NCBI RefSeq assembly: GCF_019711315.1
Contig: NZ_CP081294.1
Location: forward strand, 1,860,001-1,924,000
Length of the DNA stretch: 64,000 bases
DNA from: Qipengyuania gelatinilytica
GTDB taxonomy: Bacteria > Pseudomonadota > Alphaproteobacteria > Sphingomonadales > Sphingomonadaceae
Direction: 5' to 3'
This document shows positions 33,463-41,704 of this stretch, one piece after another. A program made the position numbers and the translations under genes. The stretch's first letter is position 1. Each line of letters opens with the position of its first letter. The notes under the pieces are model-generated. The model saw nothing but the letters and a program-made list of their open reading frames with translations. It was not told the origin of the DNA and searched no databases.

Positions 33463-33633
33463 ATGAGCGGACCAATTAAATCGCATAAGCATCATCAAGC
33501 GAAAGCGGCCTCGTCGCAGCGCCGAACAAACTCCGGCGTTCCGACATATGAGTGCCTTCACTGTAAGAACCCATTTGCCTTCGGCGCTGGCGTCGTCACT
33601 CCAGACGCGGCTATTTGCGATATCTGCCTTTAG
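33463..33633 (+). CDS. 56-residue zinc-ribbon protein, antisense inside the GTA
   Basis: On the plus strand, opposite the whole GTA cluster, an ATG at 33463 opens a 56-codon frame ending in TAG. It has a basic, histidine-rich N-terminus (KSHKHHQAKAASSQRR) and a C-terminal module with two CxxC pairs, CLHC and CDIC, 20 residues apart, ending in a Leu. This is a zinc-ribbon pattern. AAGGGG lies about 12 bases upstream of the ATG. The region is clearly AT-richer than its neighbours. Frame, paired cysteines and Shine-Dalgarno support a real gene; function is unknown. Confidence 0.62.
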   Translation: MSGPIKSHKHHQAKAASSQRRTNSGVPTYECLHCKNPFAFGAGVVTPDAAICDICL

Positions 33634-33665
33634 TATCTCGATTTTGAGCCAGCGCTCGGACCGTG

Positions 33666-35000
33666 CTAAACCTGCCGGACCCGCGGCCTCTTGGCTTTGC
33701 CGAGCATCAATTCCGTAAGCGCCCAGACGAGCGCGTCTGCACGGTCCGGCGAGCGTCCCGGGCCTTCGTAACCGCCGCCCGCCATCAGCCCGCAGAGCTG
33801 GTCTTCGAGCTTCGCGAACATTCCGGCGTGCTTCACCCGGCCCGCTTCGTAGAGCGCGGCGACCGGCTCGGCCCTTGCTGCCTTGCCGCGGCTGGCGTGC
33901 ACCAGCTTTAGCGGCAGCGACACATCGGCGGCGCGCAGGACGCTTGCGACCATGTCGCCGCCTTGGTTGGCTTCGGCGACCACGCGGTCGGCATCCCACA
34001 CGCTTGCAGCTTCGGCCACGGCGCGGGCCCATTGTTCGGGTGAGGCGGGACCGATCGAGCAGTCTGCGAGGACAAGGCCATTGCCGTTCTTGTCCAGCGC
34101 GCAGGCCACGATGCCGCATTCGTCGCCTTTGGAGCTGGCCGGGGGATCGACCCCGATCACGACACGCCGGTTACCTTGAGGCGCGCTGGAAGCGCGGCAC
34201 CTATCGAGCAACGAGCGGCTCCACAGCGCGCCATCGATATCTTCGAGCAAAATTCCGTCGAGCTCCTGCAAGCCCAGCGCGCTATTGCCGAATTCCGCAT
34301 CCATCGCGGCGAGGAACTTGGTCGGCAGGTTCGCGGCATTGTCCCGCGTCGCCCCGCGCGTCAGCACCAGACCTTGCGTGCGCTTCTCATCGAGCAGGCG
34401 GCGCAGCAGCGGGACGGCGCGCGGCGTGGTGGTCGCCATGATCCGCTGGTCCTTGCCGAGCCTGAGCCCAAGCAGGAGGTTGTCCCAGCTGCGCGTGGCG
34501 CGTTCATGGCTGTTGGACCATTTCGCCACCTCGTCGCACCAGGCATGGCTGTGCTGCGGACCGCGCAGGCTCTCCGGCTCGGCGGCAGAATAGAGCGTTG
34601 CAATGGCGCCGTTGGGCCATGTGACTGTCCTGAGCGAGGACTGGTATTCCGGGGCGCGCCAGGGGGGCGAACAGGCGAGAATGCCGCTCTCTCCTTCGAC
34701 CATCACCGAACGGACTTCGCCAAGCGATGCCCCGACAAGAGCGATGCGCGCGGTTGGATCGCGATCCGCCACTTCCAGTACCCACTCGGCGCCCGCCCTG
34801 GTCTTGCCGAACCCGCGCCCGGCCATCACGAGCCATGTCTGCCAGTCTCCCGGTGGTGCGAACTGGCTCTCGCGGCCCTGCTTACGCCAGTGGTAAGGCC
34901 ATTCATCCCGCTCGGCAGCCGTCAGCTTGCGAGCAAGCGCGCGCTTGTCCGCGGCAGTCATGGCGTCCATCCAGTCGGAAGGTTCGGGTTCCTGTCCCAT
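33666..35000 (-). CDS. Terminase large subunit (g2)
   Basis: The 444-residue packaging motor has the ATPase Walker A AGRGFGKT (60-67), a Walker B-like HAWCDEVAKW, and the nuclease Asp in VIGVDPPASSKGDE. It would pump DNA into GTA heads. The ATG at 35000 is one base past the g1-like stop and is preferred over the open frame reaching 35150, which overlaps g1. Confidence 0.95.
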   Translation of the reverse strand: MGQEPEPSDWMDAMTAADKRALARKLTAAERDEWPYHWRKQGRESQFAPPGDWQTWLVMAGRGFGKTRAGAEWVLEVADRDPTARIALVGASLGEVRSVMVEGESGILACSPPWRAPEYQSSLRTVTWPNGAIATLYSAAEPESLRGPQHSHAWCDEVAKWSNSHERATRSWDNLLLGLRLGKDQRIMATTTPRAVPLLRRLLDEKRTQGLVLTRGATRDNAANLPTKFLAAMDAEFGNSALGLQELDGILLEDIDGALWSRSLLDRCRASSAPQGNRRVVIGVDPPASSKGDECGIVACALDKNGNGLVLADCSIGPASPEQWARAVAEAASVWDADRVVAEANQGGDMVASVLRAADVSLPLKLVHASRGKAARAEPVAALYEAGRVKHAGMFAKLEDQLCGLMAGGGYEGPGRSPDRADALVWALTELMLGKAKRPRVRQV

Positions 35001-35001
35001 G

Positions 35002-35463
35002 TCAGTGCGGTTCCGACCGGGCTTGTTCGCGGGCCGCCACGCGTTGCCGAATCTCGTCCACCTTGCGATCGATGGAGGCACGGATGTCCGCGACGCTGGT
35101 ATTGCTGCGCTGCGCCCGGACTTTCGCCACGCTGTCGCGGTGAGCTGCAAGGACGCGCAGCGCCGAAGCGAAGTCGTATTTGTTGCCGTCGTCGGTCACG
35201 AAGTCGCCTTCGCGCAGGCGCCTCAGGACCTCGAGCTCGAGATGGTCGTAACCTTCGCACAGCGCATCTTGCCAGCGCTGGTAGAACTGCGGCTTTTCCC
35301 GGCGTTCGCGATAGGCCTGGCCGGGTTCGATGCCGGCCTCCTTTGCCGCTTTCGTCACATTCGAAGTCCGGGCGAGGGCCTCGATAAAGGCCTCCCGCCA
35401 GCGCGAGCTGACCTTCTTGCCGTTGTTCTTGCCGTGTCGCTGTGTCGTTCTGACTTCTGCCAT
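35002..35463 (-). CDS. Small-terminase-like DNA-binding protein (g1-like)
   Basis: The 153-residue protein has an N-terminal helix-turn-helix-like segment (FIEALARTSNVTKAAKEAGI, resembling the phage terminase small-subunit HTH) and long C-terminal helices. GGGAGG lies upstream of the ATG at 35463, which I prefer over the GTG at 35499. It is the first gene of the cluster. In RcGTA, the g1 protein is the small terminase. Confidence 0.82.
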   Translation of the reverse strand: MAEVRTTQRHGKNNGKKVSSRWREAFIEALARTSNVTKAAKEAGIEPGQAYRERREKPQFYQRWQDALCEGYDHLELEVLRRLREGDFVTDDGNKYDFASALRVLAAHRDSVAKVRAQRSNTSVADIRASIDRKVDEIRQRVAAREQARSEPH

Positions 35464-35501
35464 CGCGCGGCCTCCCGATCCGGCGACAGCATGAAACACG
35501 A

Positions 35502-35525
35502 AAGGGCGACCCTGTGGCCGCCCTT
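35502..35525 (-). other. Hairpin in the leader of the GTA transcript
   Basis: AAGGGCG and CGCCCTT pair through 7 bp around a 10-base loop, between the putative promoter and g1. On the minus strand it is followed by TCGTGTTT, a weak U-tract, so it could act as an attenuator. Confidence 0.4.
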
Positions 35526-35571
35526 GCTCCGACCCGCTGGCCGGTGAATCACACTATCGCGATGTTCCCTT

Positions 35572-35600
35572 TATGTGCCAAAACAGCGTGACGATGTCAA
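35572..35600 (-). promoter_or_regulatory. Probable promoter of the GTA cluster
   Basis: On the minus strand a perfect TTGACA (35600-35595) is followed after 17 bases by CACATA (35577-35572). It is about 110 bases upstream of the g1 start. No CtrA-type TTAA-N7-TTAA box is seen in the adjacent sequence. Confidence 0.55.
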
Positions 35601-35699
35601 GCAAAAAGAACCAAATAGGTTCATCGCAGGTGATTGCCAACAGCTCCTTGCTCGCCTAATCCGGCGTGCACCTTTCGGGACGCGAGGAATCACCCCCCA

Positions 35700-36362
35700 A
35701 TGCTGATGAAACCGTTGCGCGGGCTCTACGACTGGACAATGGACAAGGCCGCGCACCCGCATGCCGTGTGGTGGCTGGCTTTCTTCTGCTTCGTCGAATC
35801 GAGCTTCTTCCCGATCCCGCCGCATCCGCTGCTGGGCCTGATGTGCCTGGCCGAGCCGAAGAAGGCGGTGAAGTTCGCAATAGTTGCGACCTTGTCCTCG
35901 GTCGCGGGCGCGCTGCTCGGCTATGCGATCGGCTGGGGGCTCTACGATACGGTCGGCGTGTGGCTGATTTCCGCGCTGGGCCTGACCGAAGCCTTCCCTG
36001 TCGCCGCCTGCCATTTGCGCGAATACGACTTCGAGGCGATCCTGATTGCAGGCGCCACGCCGGTGCCGTTCAAACTGCTGACGATCACGGCGGGCTTCGT
36101 CGGCATGAACCTCGTCACCTTCGTGCTCTCCAGCCTGTTCGCCCGCGCGCTGATCTTCATGACCGTCGGCATATTGTTCCGCGTTTTCGGCGCACCGATC
36201 AAAAATGTGATCGAGAAGTATCTCGGCCTCGTGACCACCGCCTTCGTGGTGCTGGTGGTCGGCGGCGTGCTGGTGCTGACCCAGCTCGGCGGCAGCGAGG
36301 ACGAAGAGGGCGGCGTGTGTTCGGGCGTGACCGAGGTAAACCCGGCAGCAGAGGCTAGCTGA
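35700..36362 (+). CDS. YqaA/DedA-like (VTT-domain) membrane protein
   Basis: The 220-residue inner-membrane protein has the VTT/SNARE-associated domain: FVESSFFPIPPHPLLG near the N-terminus, then GALLGYAIGWGLYD and re-entrant GATPVPFKLLTITAGF. Family members are thought to act as lipid or small-solute transporters that maintain the proton motive force. GAGGAA precedes the ATG at 35700; a second ATG is six bases later. It is the first gene after the GTA cluster, on the opposite strand. Confidence 0.88.
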   Translation: MLMKPLRGLYDWTMDKAAHPHAVWWLAFFCFVESSFFPIPPHPLLGLMCLAEPKKAVKFAIVATLSSVAGALLGYAIGWGLYDTVGVWLISALGLTEAFPVAACHLREYDFEAILIAGATPVPFKLLTITAGFVGMNLVTFVLSSLFARALIFMTVGILFRVFGAPIKNVIEKYLGLVTTAFVVLVVGGVLVLTQLGGSEDEEGGVCSGVTEVNPAAEAS

Positions 36363-36380
36363 GACGATTGTCAGGCTGGG

Positions 36381-37826
36381 TCAGAGCTGTTCGGAAACTG
36401 CGCGATATAGTTCGCCGTCACCGTCAAGCACGAAGAGCATCCCATTGGCGATTGCCATACCCTTCACGTTTTCCAGCGTCCCTATGTCTGTTTGAAACTC
36501 GCCGACAATCTCTGACAGTTCCGAGTTGCCCGAAACATCCTGGGATTCCAAATCTGCTGGATCAACCTGAAAGAACCGGCCGTCACTTGTCACGGTGAGA
36601 AATTGCTCGGCGCGATTGGGCACTGCAGTTCCCGTATATGTGATCGCGGCGAAATTGCCATGGGTGGTGCCATTGCGGTCGTATGCCAGAACCGGATCGC
36701 GAAACGGCCCCACGCCGCCCGCTTGAACCTCGGCCCGCCCTTCACGGTAAAACCAGCCAAAATTGATGGCGGTCTCGTCAATATCGAAGCGGTTGATCTC
36801 GTCGTAACGAGTGTCGCCCTGATCCAGAAAGAAGATCTGGTCGCCGACCCTGGTGGCGCCGACCGGTTTGTGAGTGCCGATGCCGGTGCGCGCGAAGATG
36901 AATGGACCACAAGCGGCGCCCGGGCAGGGAGCAGTGCGCGGTGTTACCCTTACAACATTCCCTAGCATTCCTTCTTCCTGCGCGCGAGACGGCTCACCTC
37001 CATCGTCGATAAAGAAGAGAACGGAGCTATCGCCGCCGCCCAACACCAACCCTCCGATCTGCGGGGCTTGCTCCTCGGATATCACTGTACCGCTGATCGC
37101 GTTGCCGCCGCTCCATTCTCCAACTAGGTTGGCCCGGATAGTCCTCGTGATAACGTGATGCATTCCGTCGAAGAACGCTGTCTCGATGACATAGGCGATA
37201 AGCCCGCCCTCATCGGAAGGAAAAATCCCTAACCCAGCAGCTCTTGCGTTGCCGCGGTCGATGTCGTTCTCAAAAATATTGCCAATGTCGCTCGTAGTCT
37301 CGTTGACCGTATCGAATGCGAAAATCTGGCCATCCTCGGTTCCAAGGTACAAGGATGTCGAATCTTCCTCGCCCATAATGTGCACGGCATCGACGAGATT
37401 TGTCGCAACTCTCTCGAGATTAACGCCATCGGCAAGATTCGATACGGTGACCGCGAGTTCGAGCGTAGAACTGGCCCTTCCATCGCTGACCGCCAGAGTT
37501 ACCGAATACACATTATCGCCGTCAGAATCGCCGGGATCTTCGAAATTGGGAGCATCAACGAAACTCAGTTGTCCGCTGGCGGTGAGCTGGAACGATTGAG
37601 CGTCTGCTCCGCCCGCAATGGAGAAGTCTAGGGCGTCTCCGTCACTGTCGCTCGCTGCTGCAGTGTAGAACGTTCCCGCGTTATTCTCGTCCACAGTCGC
37701 GGATGCGGGGGAAGAGAAACGGGGCGCGATATTCTGCGACGATCCCGCTGAAGGGCCATCATCCCCGCCGCAGCCTGCAATAAGGAACGCCATGCCAAAT
37801 GCCGGCGCAAGTTTCTTAAGTATCAC
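36381..37826 (-). CDS. Lipoprotein with Cadherin-like domain and beta-propeller
   Basis: The 481-residue protein has a lipobox (FLIAGC, Cys19), a Ca-binding Cadherin-like domain (about 35-130: ATVDENNAGTFYTAAASDSD, SLTLAVSDGRASSTL type), then a six-bladed propeller resembling glucose/sorbosone dehydrogenases: GIGTHKPVGATRVGDQIFFLDQG and FGWFYREG. It would sit on the outer membrane surface or in the periplasm. Composition is AT-richer than the flanks, suggesting recent acquisition. No dehydrogenase activity is proven. Confidence 0.82.
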   Translation of the reverse strand: MILKKLAPAFGMAFLIAGCGGDDGPSAGSSQNIAPRFSSPASATVDENNAGTFYTAAASDSDGDALDFSIAGGADAQSFQLTASGQLSFVDAPNFEDPGDSDGDNVYSVTLAVSDGRASSTLELAVTVSNLADGVNLERVATNLVDAVHIMGEEDSTSLYLGTEDGQIFAFDTVNETTSDIGNIFENDIDRGNARAAGLGIFPSDEGGLIAYVIETAFFDGMHHVITRTIRANLVGEWSGGNAISGTVISEEQAPQIGGLVLGGGDSSVLFFIDDGGEPSRAQEEGMLGNVVRVTPRTAPCPGAACGPFIFARTGIGTHKPVGATRVGDQIFFLDQGDTRYDEINRFDIDETAINFGWFYREGRAEVQAGGVGPFRDPVLAYDRNGTTHGNFAAITYTGTAVPNRAEQFLTVTSDGRFFQVDPADLESQDVSGNSELSEIVGEFQTDIGTLENVKGMAIANGMLFVLDGDGELYRAVSEQL

Positions 37827-37935
37827 GACCCAACCCCCAATCTATTCAATGACCGTAACTGTGGAGCGGCGACAGTCAAGCGTTGAACAATTAGGCGTGG
37901 TGGCAAATTTACCAAGAAATTCAGTTTTTTCACGC

Positions 37936-38622
37936 TCAACTGAGCGCGAACCGCGCGAGCCGGTCGCGGTCGGGAATGCGGATCGTACCGTAACCGCGCT
38001 CGACCAGCCGGTGCCGTTGCAGTTCCTTCAGCGCCGCGTTGGCGGTTGCGCGGGTGACGCCGAGCAGGTCGGCAAGCTCCTGCTGGGTGATGGCAACGCT
38101 CGCTCTGCGCTCCTCCTCGCCGATCATTGCGGCCAGCAGTCCGGCCAGCCGCGCGGGATTGGTCCCGTGGCGCAGGCCGGCGAGGATCGACAGGCTGTAT
38201 TGCAATTGCTCGGACAGCGCGCCGAGCAGGGCGCGGGTCGAGGCAGGATAATTGCCCAGCGCTTCGAGGAAGGGGCGCGCGGCGATCAGGCGCAACCGGC
38301 TTTGTCCGCGTGAAATCGCATCGACGATCCTCGGATTGCCGGAAAAGACCGCCAGCTCGCCATAGGAATCGCCCGCGCCGAGCAGCGCCACGGCACGAAA
38401 CTCTCCATCCGGAAGGAACTGGCCCACGCGAACCGCGCCTTCCTCGATCAGCCAGAAGCCATCGGCCGGATCGCCACGCTGCTGGATGATCTGTCCGTCG
38501 GCAAATGTGCGCTCGCGCGAGGTGCGGACCAGATGCGCCTGGAGCGCGGTGTCGAGCGCCGAAAACAGCATCGGCGTCACCAGCGAGCGCCGAGTCGCGC
38601 TCAATTGTAAAATTCTCGACAT
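37936..38622 (-). CDS. Crp/Fnr-family transcription regulator
   Basis: The 228-residue protein has a cyclic-nucleotide-binding-type beta-roll (EEGAVRVGQFLPDGEF, GDSYGELAVFSGNPRIVDA) and a C-terminal winged helix-turn-helix (ITQQELADLLGVTRATANAALKEL). No Fnr-type cysteine cluster is visible, so it is not an oxygen sensor of that kind. It lies 58 bases from the divergent sterol-desaturase gene, which it may regulate (inference). Confidence 0.9.
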   Translation of the reverse strand: MSRILQLSATRRSLVTPMLFSALDTALQAHLVRTSRERTFADGQIIQQRGDPADGFWLIEEGAVRVGQFLPDGEFRAVALLGAGDSYGELAVFSGNPRIVDAISRGQSRLRLIAARPFLEALGNYPASTRALLGALSEQLQYSLSILAGLRHGTNPARLAGLLAAMIGEEERRASVAITQQELADLLGVTRATANAALKELQRHRLVERGYGTIRIPDRDRLARFALS

Positions 38623-38679
38623 TCTGACGATGCGGTAAAGGCTAGACAGGGATTCGACAAGTTTGCCCGGAGAATCCCC

Positions 38680-39534
38680 GTGCCCTCATCGACCATCGCC
38701 ATCCTCGCCATCTACCTCGGTTTTGCGGCGCTCGAACTGTGGCGCTCGAACCTGTTTTCAAAGGCGGAGCAGACCCGCGATGACGGTATCGTGGAAATCG
38801 TCAGCATTGTGGCCCTGCTAGGTTTCACCCAGCCGATGGTGCTGTTCGGTGCGGCTGCGCTGGCCGGGCTGATCGCTCCCCAGTACCAAGGCGCCCTGTC
38901 GGGTCTCAACGTCTTCGCGGCGATCGGGCTGTTCCTGATCCTCGACGACATGATGCAGTACTGGTGGCACCGTGCGGCACACACGTTCCCTTGGCTCTAC
39001 AACCTGCACCGCCCGCACCACAACGCGCGCTACATGAGCGTCCGGCTCGTGTACCGTAACAACCTGTTCTATTACGCGATGATGCCGGGAATCTGGCTGT
39101 CCGGCGTCCTGATATACCTCGGCCTGGGCTGGGTATATGCGGGCTATATCGTGGTGAAGCTGCTGGTGATTACCGGCGCGCATTCGGATGTTGCCTGGGA
39201 CAAGCCGCTTTATGCGATCAAATGGCTTTCACCGGTGATGTGGGTGGTCGAACGCACGATCTCGACGCCCTCGACGCACCATGCCCATCACGGCCGTCAT
39301 GCCAGCGATCCGGCGGTGAATTACAAGGGCAATTACGGGAACCTGCTGTTCTTCTGGGACGTGCTGTTCGGTACCGCGAAGATCACGCGCAGCTATCCGC
39401 AAAGCTACGGGGTCGAGAACCTTCCGGAGACTTCGCTGGGCGAACAGCTTGCATGGCCGCTGTTCGGAAGCATCCCCCAAGAGGCCAAGCCGCAGGACAA
39501 GGTAGGAGAGGGGACGGCGCAAGGCGCCGCCTGA
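38680..39534 (+). CDS. Sterol desaturase / fatty-acid hydroxylase family membrane protein
   Basis: The 284-residue membrane protein has histidine motifs HRAAHTFPWLYNLHRPHHN and THHAHHGRHA with several membrane helices. The start is GTG at 38680. Substrate unknown. Unlike the paralogue at 8.1 kb it has no GMC neighbour and is divergent from a Crp-type regulator. Confidence 0.9.
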   Translation: MPSSTIAILAIYLGFAALELWRSNLFSKAEQTRDDGIVEIVSIVALLGFTQPMVLFGAAALAGLIAPQYQGALSGLNVFAAIGLFLILDDMMQYWWHRAAHTFPWLYNLHRPHHNARYMSVRLVYRNNLFYYAMMPGIWLSGVLIYLGLGWVYAGYIVVKLLVITGAHSDVAWDKPLYAIKWLSPVMWVVERTISTPSTHHAHHGRHASDPAVNYKGNYGNLLFFWDVLFGTAKITRSYPQSYGVENLPETSLGEQLAWPLFGSIPQEAKPQDKVGEGTAQGAA

Positions 39535-39536
39535 CG

Positions 39537-39577
39537 GAAGGGCCGGTCGGGTTTGCGACCCTCCCGGCCGGCCCTTC
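39537..39577. terminator. Bidirectional hairpin between convergent genes
   Basis: GAAGGGCCGG and CCGGCCCTTC form a perfect 10-bp stem, with an inner GGGT/ACCC pairing. Only short pyrimidine runs flank it. It sits between the convergent sterol-desaturase and OsmC genes and probably ends both transcripts. Confidence 0.6.
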
Positions 39578-39583
39578 TAAGTC

Positions 39584-40015
39584 TCAGCCCTCGAACGTCG
39601 TCTCGAGAGTGAGCTCGCAATCCAGAAGTTTTGAAATCGGGCAGTTTTCCTTGGCATCGGCAGCCAGTTCCTCGAACTTGCCCTGGTCCATCCCTGCGAC
39701 CTTGCCCTTGGTCGACAGCGCCGATTTCGTCACCCTGAACCCGCCATCTTCCTTCTCGAGCGTAACCTCCGCGCTGGTGGTTACGCGGCCATCGCTGAAA
39801 CCGGCCTCGGCAAGCTTGAAGGAAAGCGCCATGGTGAAGCAGCTCGCGTGGGCGGCTGCCACCAGTTCTTCCGGATTGGTGCCGGGTGCATCCTCGAAAC
39901 GGGTGTTGAAGCCATAGGGCTGGGCGGCCAAGGCGCCCGAACCGGTCGAGACGTGACCCTTGCCGTCCTTGCCAAGGCCCTCGTAGGTTGCGCTGCCGCT
40001 ATTCGTCGTTTTCAT
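39584..40015 (-). CDS. OsmC-family peroxiredoxin
   Basis: The 143-residue cytosolic protein carries the two OsmC active cysteines, in AAHASCFTMALS and AKENCPISKLL. OsmC proteins reduce organic hydroperoxides. It starts at the ATG at 40013-40015, 60 bases downstream of spt, and may have its own promoter. The extension to 40474 is antisense-free but overlaps spt and is rejected. Confidence 0.93.
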   Translation of the reverse strand: MKTTNSGSATYEGLGKDGKGHVSTGSGALAAQPYGFNTRFEDAPGTNPEELVAAAHASCFTMALSFKLAEAGFSDGRVTTSAEVTLEKEDGGFRVTKSALSTKGKVAGMDQGKFEELAADAKENCPISKLLDCELTLETTFEG

Positions 40016-40074
40016 CGCAGAAATCTCCTTTCCCCGAGGAGACGGACGAGCGGGCGGGCGCGTTCCCTGACGGC

Positions 40075-41331
40075 CTAGATAATGCCGATTTCCTTGCCCG
40101 ATTTCTCGAAGATATCGAGGATCTGGCCGACTTCCTCTTCGGAATGTTCGGCGCACAGCGAGCAGCGCAGCAGCGTCATGTTTGCAGGCGTCGCCGGCGG
40201 GCGGGCGAGGTTCACATAAAGGCCGTTCTTGATCAGCGCTTCCCACATTGCCGCGCCCTGCTGGAGATCGGGCATGATCACCGCGATGATCGCGCTCTGC
40301 GGCTCTTCGGTGCCGAGCTTGAAGCCGAGATCGCGCAGGCCCTTGTGGAGGTTCTTCGAATTCTCCCACAGGTGCGCGCGCTTGTTCGAACCGTGCATCA
40401 GCTTGCGGATGCTGGTCGCCGCAGTCGCGACAACGCTCGGCGGGAGCGATGCGGTGAAGACATAGGGGCGGCAAACGAGGCGCATGATCTCGAACTTGGG
40501 ATGGTTCGAGACGCAGAAACCGCCGACCGTACCGACGCTCTTGGAGAAGGTACCGATGATGAAATCGACATCGTCGATCACGCCGGCATCTTCCACCACG
40601 CCGCGGCCGTGTTCACCGATGAAGCCCATCGAATGCGCTTCGTCGACCAGCACCATGGCGCCGTATTTCTTCGCGACAGCGACCATTTCCTTCAGCGGGG
40701 CAACGTCGCCCAGCATCGAGTAGACGCCTTCGAGGATGACGAGCTTGCCGGCATCTTCGGGAATGCGCTTGAGGCGCTTTTCCATCGCTTCGATGTCGTT
40801 GTGCTTGAAGGGCACGACTTCGGCATTGCCCATGGCGCAGCCGTCCCAGATGCTGGCGTGGCTGTCGATGTCGAGGACGATGTAATCGCCCTTGCCCGCG
40901 ATCGTGCTGATGATCCCGAGATTGGCCTGATAGCCGGTCGAGAAGACCATCGCGTGGTCCATGTCGTAGAATTCGCGCAGGGCTTCTTCGCATTCCTTGT
41001 GGCCCTGGTAGGTGCCGTTGAGAACGCGGCTGCCGGTGGTGCCCGATCCGAAATCGGCCAGCGCCTGCTTGCCCGCCTCGACCACGTCGGGGTCGAAGGT
41101 CATGCCCATGTAATTATAGGTGCCGAGCAGGATCGTCTCGCGTCCGTTGCAGATCGCACGGGTCGGCGAGAGGACCTTTTCCATCACCAGGTTGAAGGGG
41201 TCGGTCTGGCCGGTCGCCAGCAGCCCTTCGCGCAGCGCAATGATATCGTCGAACTTGGAGAAGAGGTCCTTGTCGCTTGCGTGGCCCTCGATCGGTTCCG
41301 GCTGGTCCGGCTGGCTGATACCTTCGCTCAT
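40075..41331 (-). CDS. spt: Serine palmitoyltransferase
   Basis: This PLP-dependent alpha-oxoamine synthase condenses serine with an acyl thioester, the first step of sphingolipid synthesis. The 418-residue protein has the PLP lysine region GTFSKSVGTVGGF, the VDEAHSMGFIGEHGRG aspartate motif, and GTYQGHKECEEAL. KBL and HemA share the fold, but the overlapping acyl carrier protein gene and the sphingomonad setting favour SPT. It is soluble in bacteria. The start overlaps the acp stop by four bases. Confidence 0.9.
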   Translation of the reverse strand: MSEGISQPDQPEPIEGHASDKDLFSKFDDIIALREGLLATGQTDPFNLVMEKVLSPTRAICNGRETILLGTYNYMGMTFDPDVVEAGKQALADFGSGTTGSRVLNGTYQGHKECEEALREFYDMDHAMVFSTGYQANLGIISTIAGKGDYIVLDIDSHASIWDGCAMGNAEVVPFKHNDIEAMEKRLKRIPEDAGKLVILEGVYSMLGDVAPLKEMVAVAKKYGAMVLVDEAHSMGFIGEHGRGVVEDAGVIDDVDFIIGTFSKSVGTVGGFCVSNHPKFEIMRLVCRPYVFTASLPPSVVATAATSIRKLMHGSNKRAHLWENSKNLHKGLRDLGFKLGTEEPQSAIIAVIMPDLQQGAAMWEALIKNGLYVNLARPPATPANMTLLRCSLCAEHSEEEVGQILDIFEKSGKEIGII

Positions 41332-41573
41332 GCGTCGGCCTGCAGCTTGGTCACCGCGTCGACCAGCTGGCCGTAATTCTCGATCTCGGCCTGCTGGTTC
41401 ATCGAGATGATGATGTCGAACTCGTCTTCGATCTCGGCGACGAAATCCATGACCGTTAGGCTGTCGAATTCCAGGTCGTTTTGGAAGGTCGTCTCTTCGG
41501 TGATGGTAACGCCCTTCTTGTTGAAGGGTTCAGCGAGTTCGCGGATCTTCGCGTCTACCTGGGCACGGTCCAT
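41328..41573 (-). CDS. Acyl carrier protein for sphingolipid synthesis
   Basis: The 81-residue acidic helical protein has the phosphopantetheine-attachment serine in LEFDSLTVMDFVAE. Starting at the ATG at 41573 removes 13 upstream residues unlike ACP. It is coupled to spt by an ATGA overlap, so it likely delivers the acyl chain to serine palmitoyltransferase in place of acyl-CoA. It is a dedicated ACP, not AcpP. Confidence 0.88.
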   Translation of the reverse strand: MDRAQVDAKIRELAEPFNKKGVTITEETTFQNDLEFDSLTVMDFVAEIEDEFDIIISMNQQAEIENYGQLVDAVTKLQADA

Positions 41574-41704
41574 GAAAAGGTCCAATTCTAAGTTGTGCAG
41601 TGCGACCCGCATTCGCGGATCGTAACGAATGAGGCGGCAAAGCGGTTTCCGCCGCGTTTTGTCAAGCGCGGCCTAATCCATTCGATTGCATGCCGCGCGC
41701 CCGA

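Larger units (their letters stand above)
21350..35463 (-). mobile_element. Gene transfer agent (GTA) cluster, RcGTA type
   Basis: Nineteen collinear minus-strand genes make a complete virion-type set in RcGTA order: g1-like, large terminase, portal, DUF6127, protease, capsid, connectors, terminator, tube, two chaperone-type genes, tape measure, distal tail, hub, peptidase, host-specificity and DUF2793. No integrase, repressor, replication or lysis gene is present and no att repeats are seen, which fits a domesticated GTA and not an active prophage. Such clusters package random host DNA and pass it to relatives. Base composition is like the chromosome, arguing for long residence. Production is not shown by sequence. 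Confidence 0.9.

Noticed and set aside
35500..35700. CtrA box for the GTA
   Set aside because: No TTAA-N7-TTAA pair could be found near the g1 start.
41637..41665. TTGACA upstream of acp-spt on the minus strand
   Set aside because: The -35 is perfect, but the hexamer 17 bases on is CTTTGC, too poor a -10 to call; a start elsewhere is possible.
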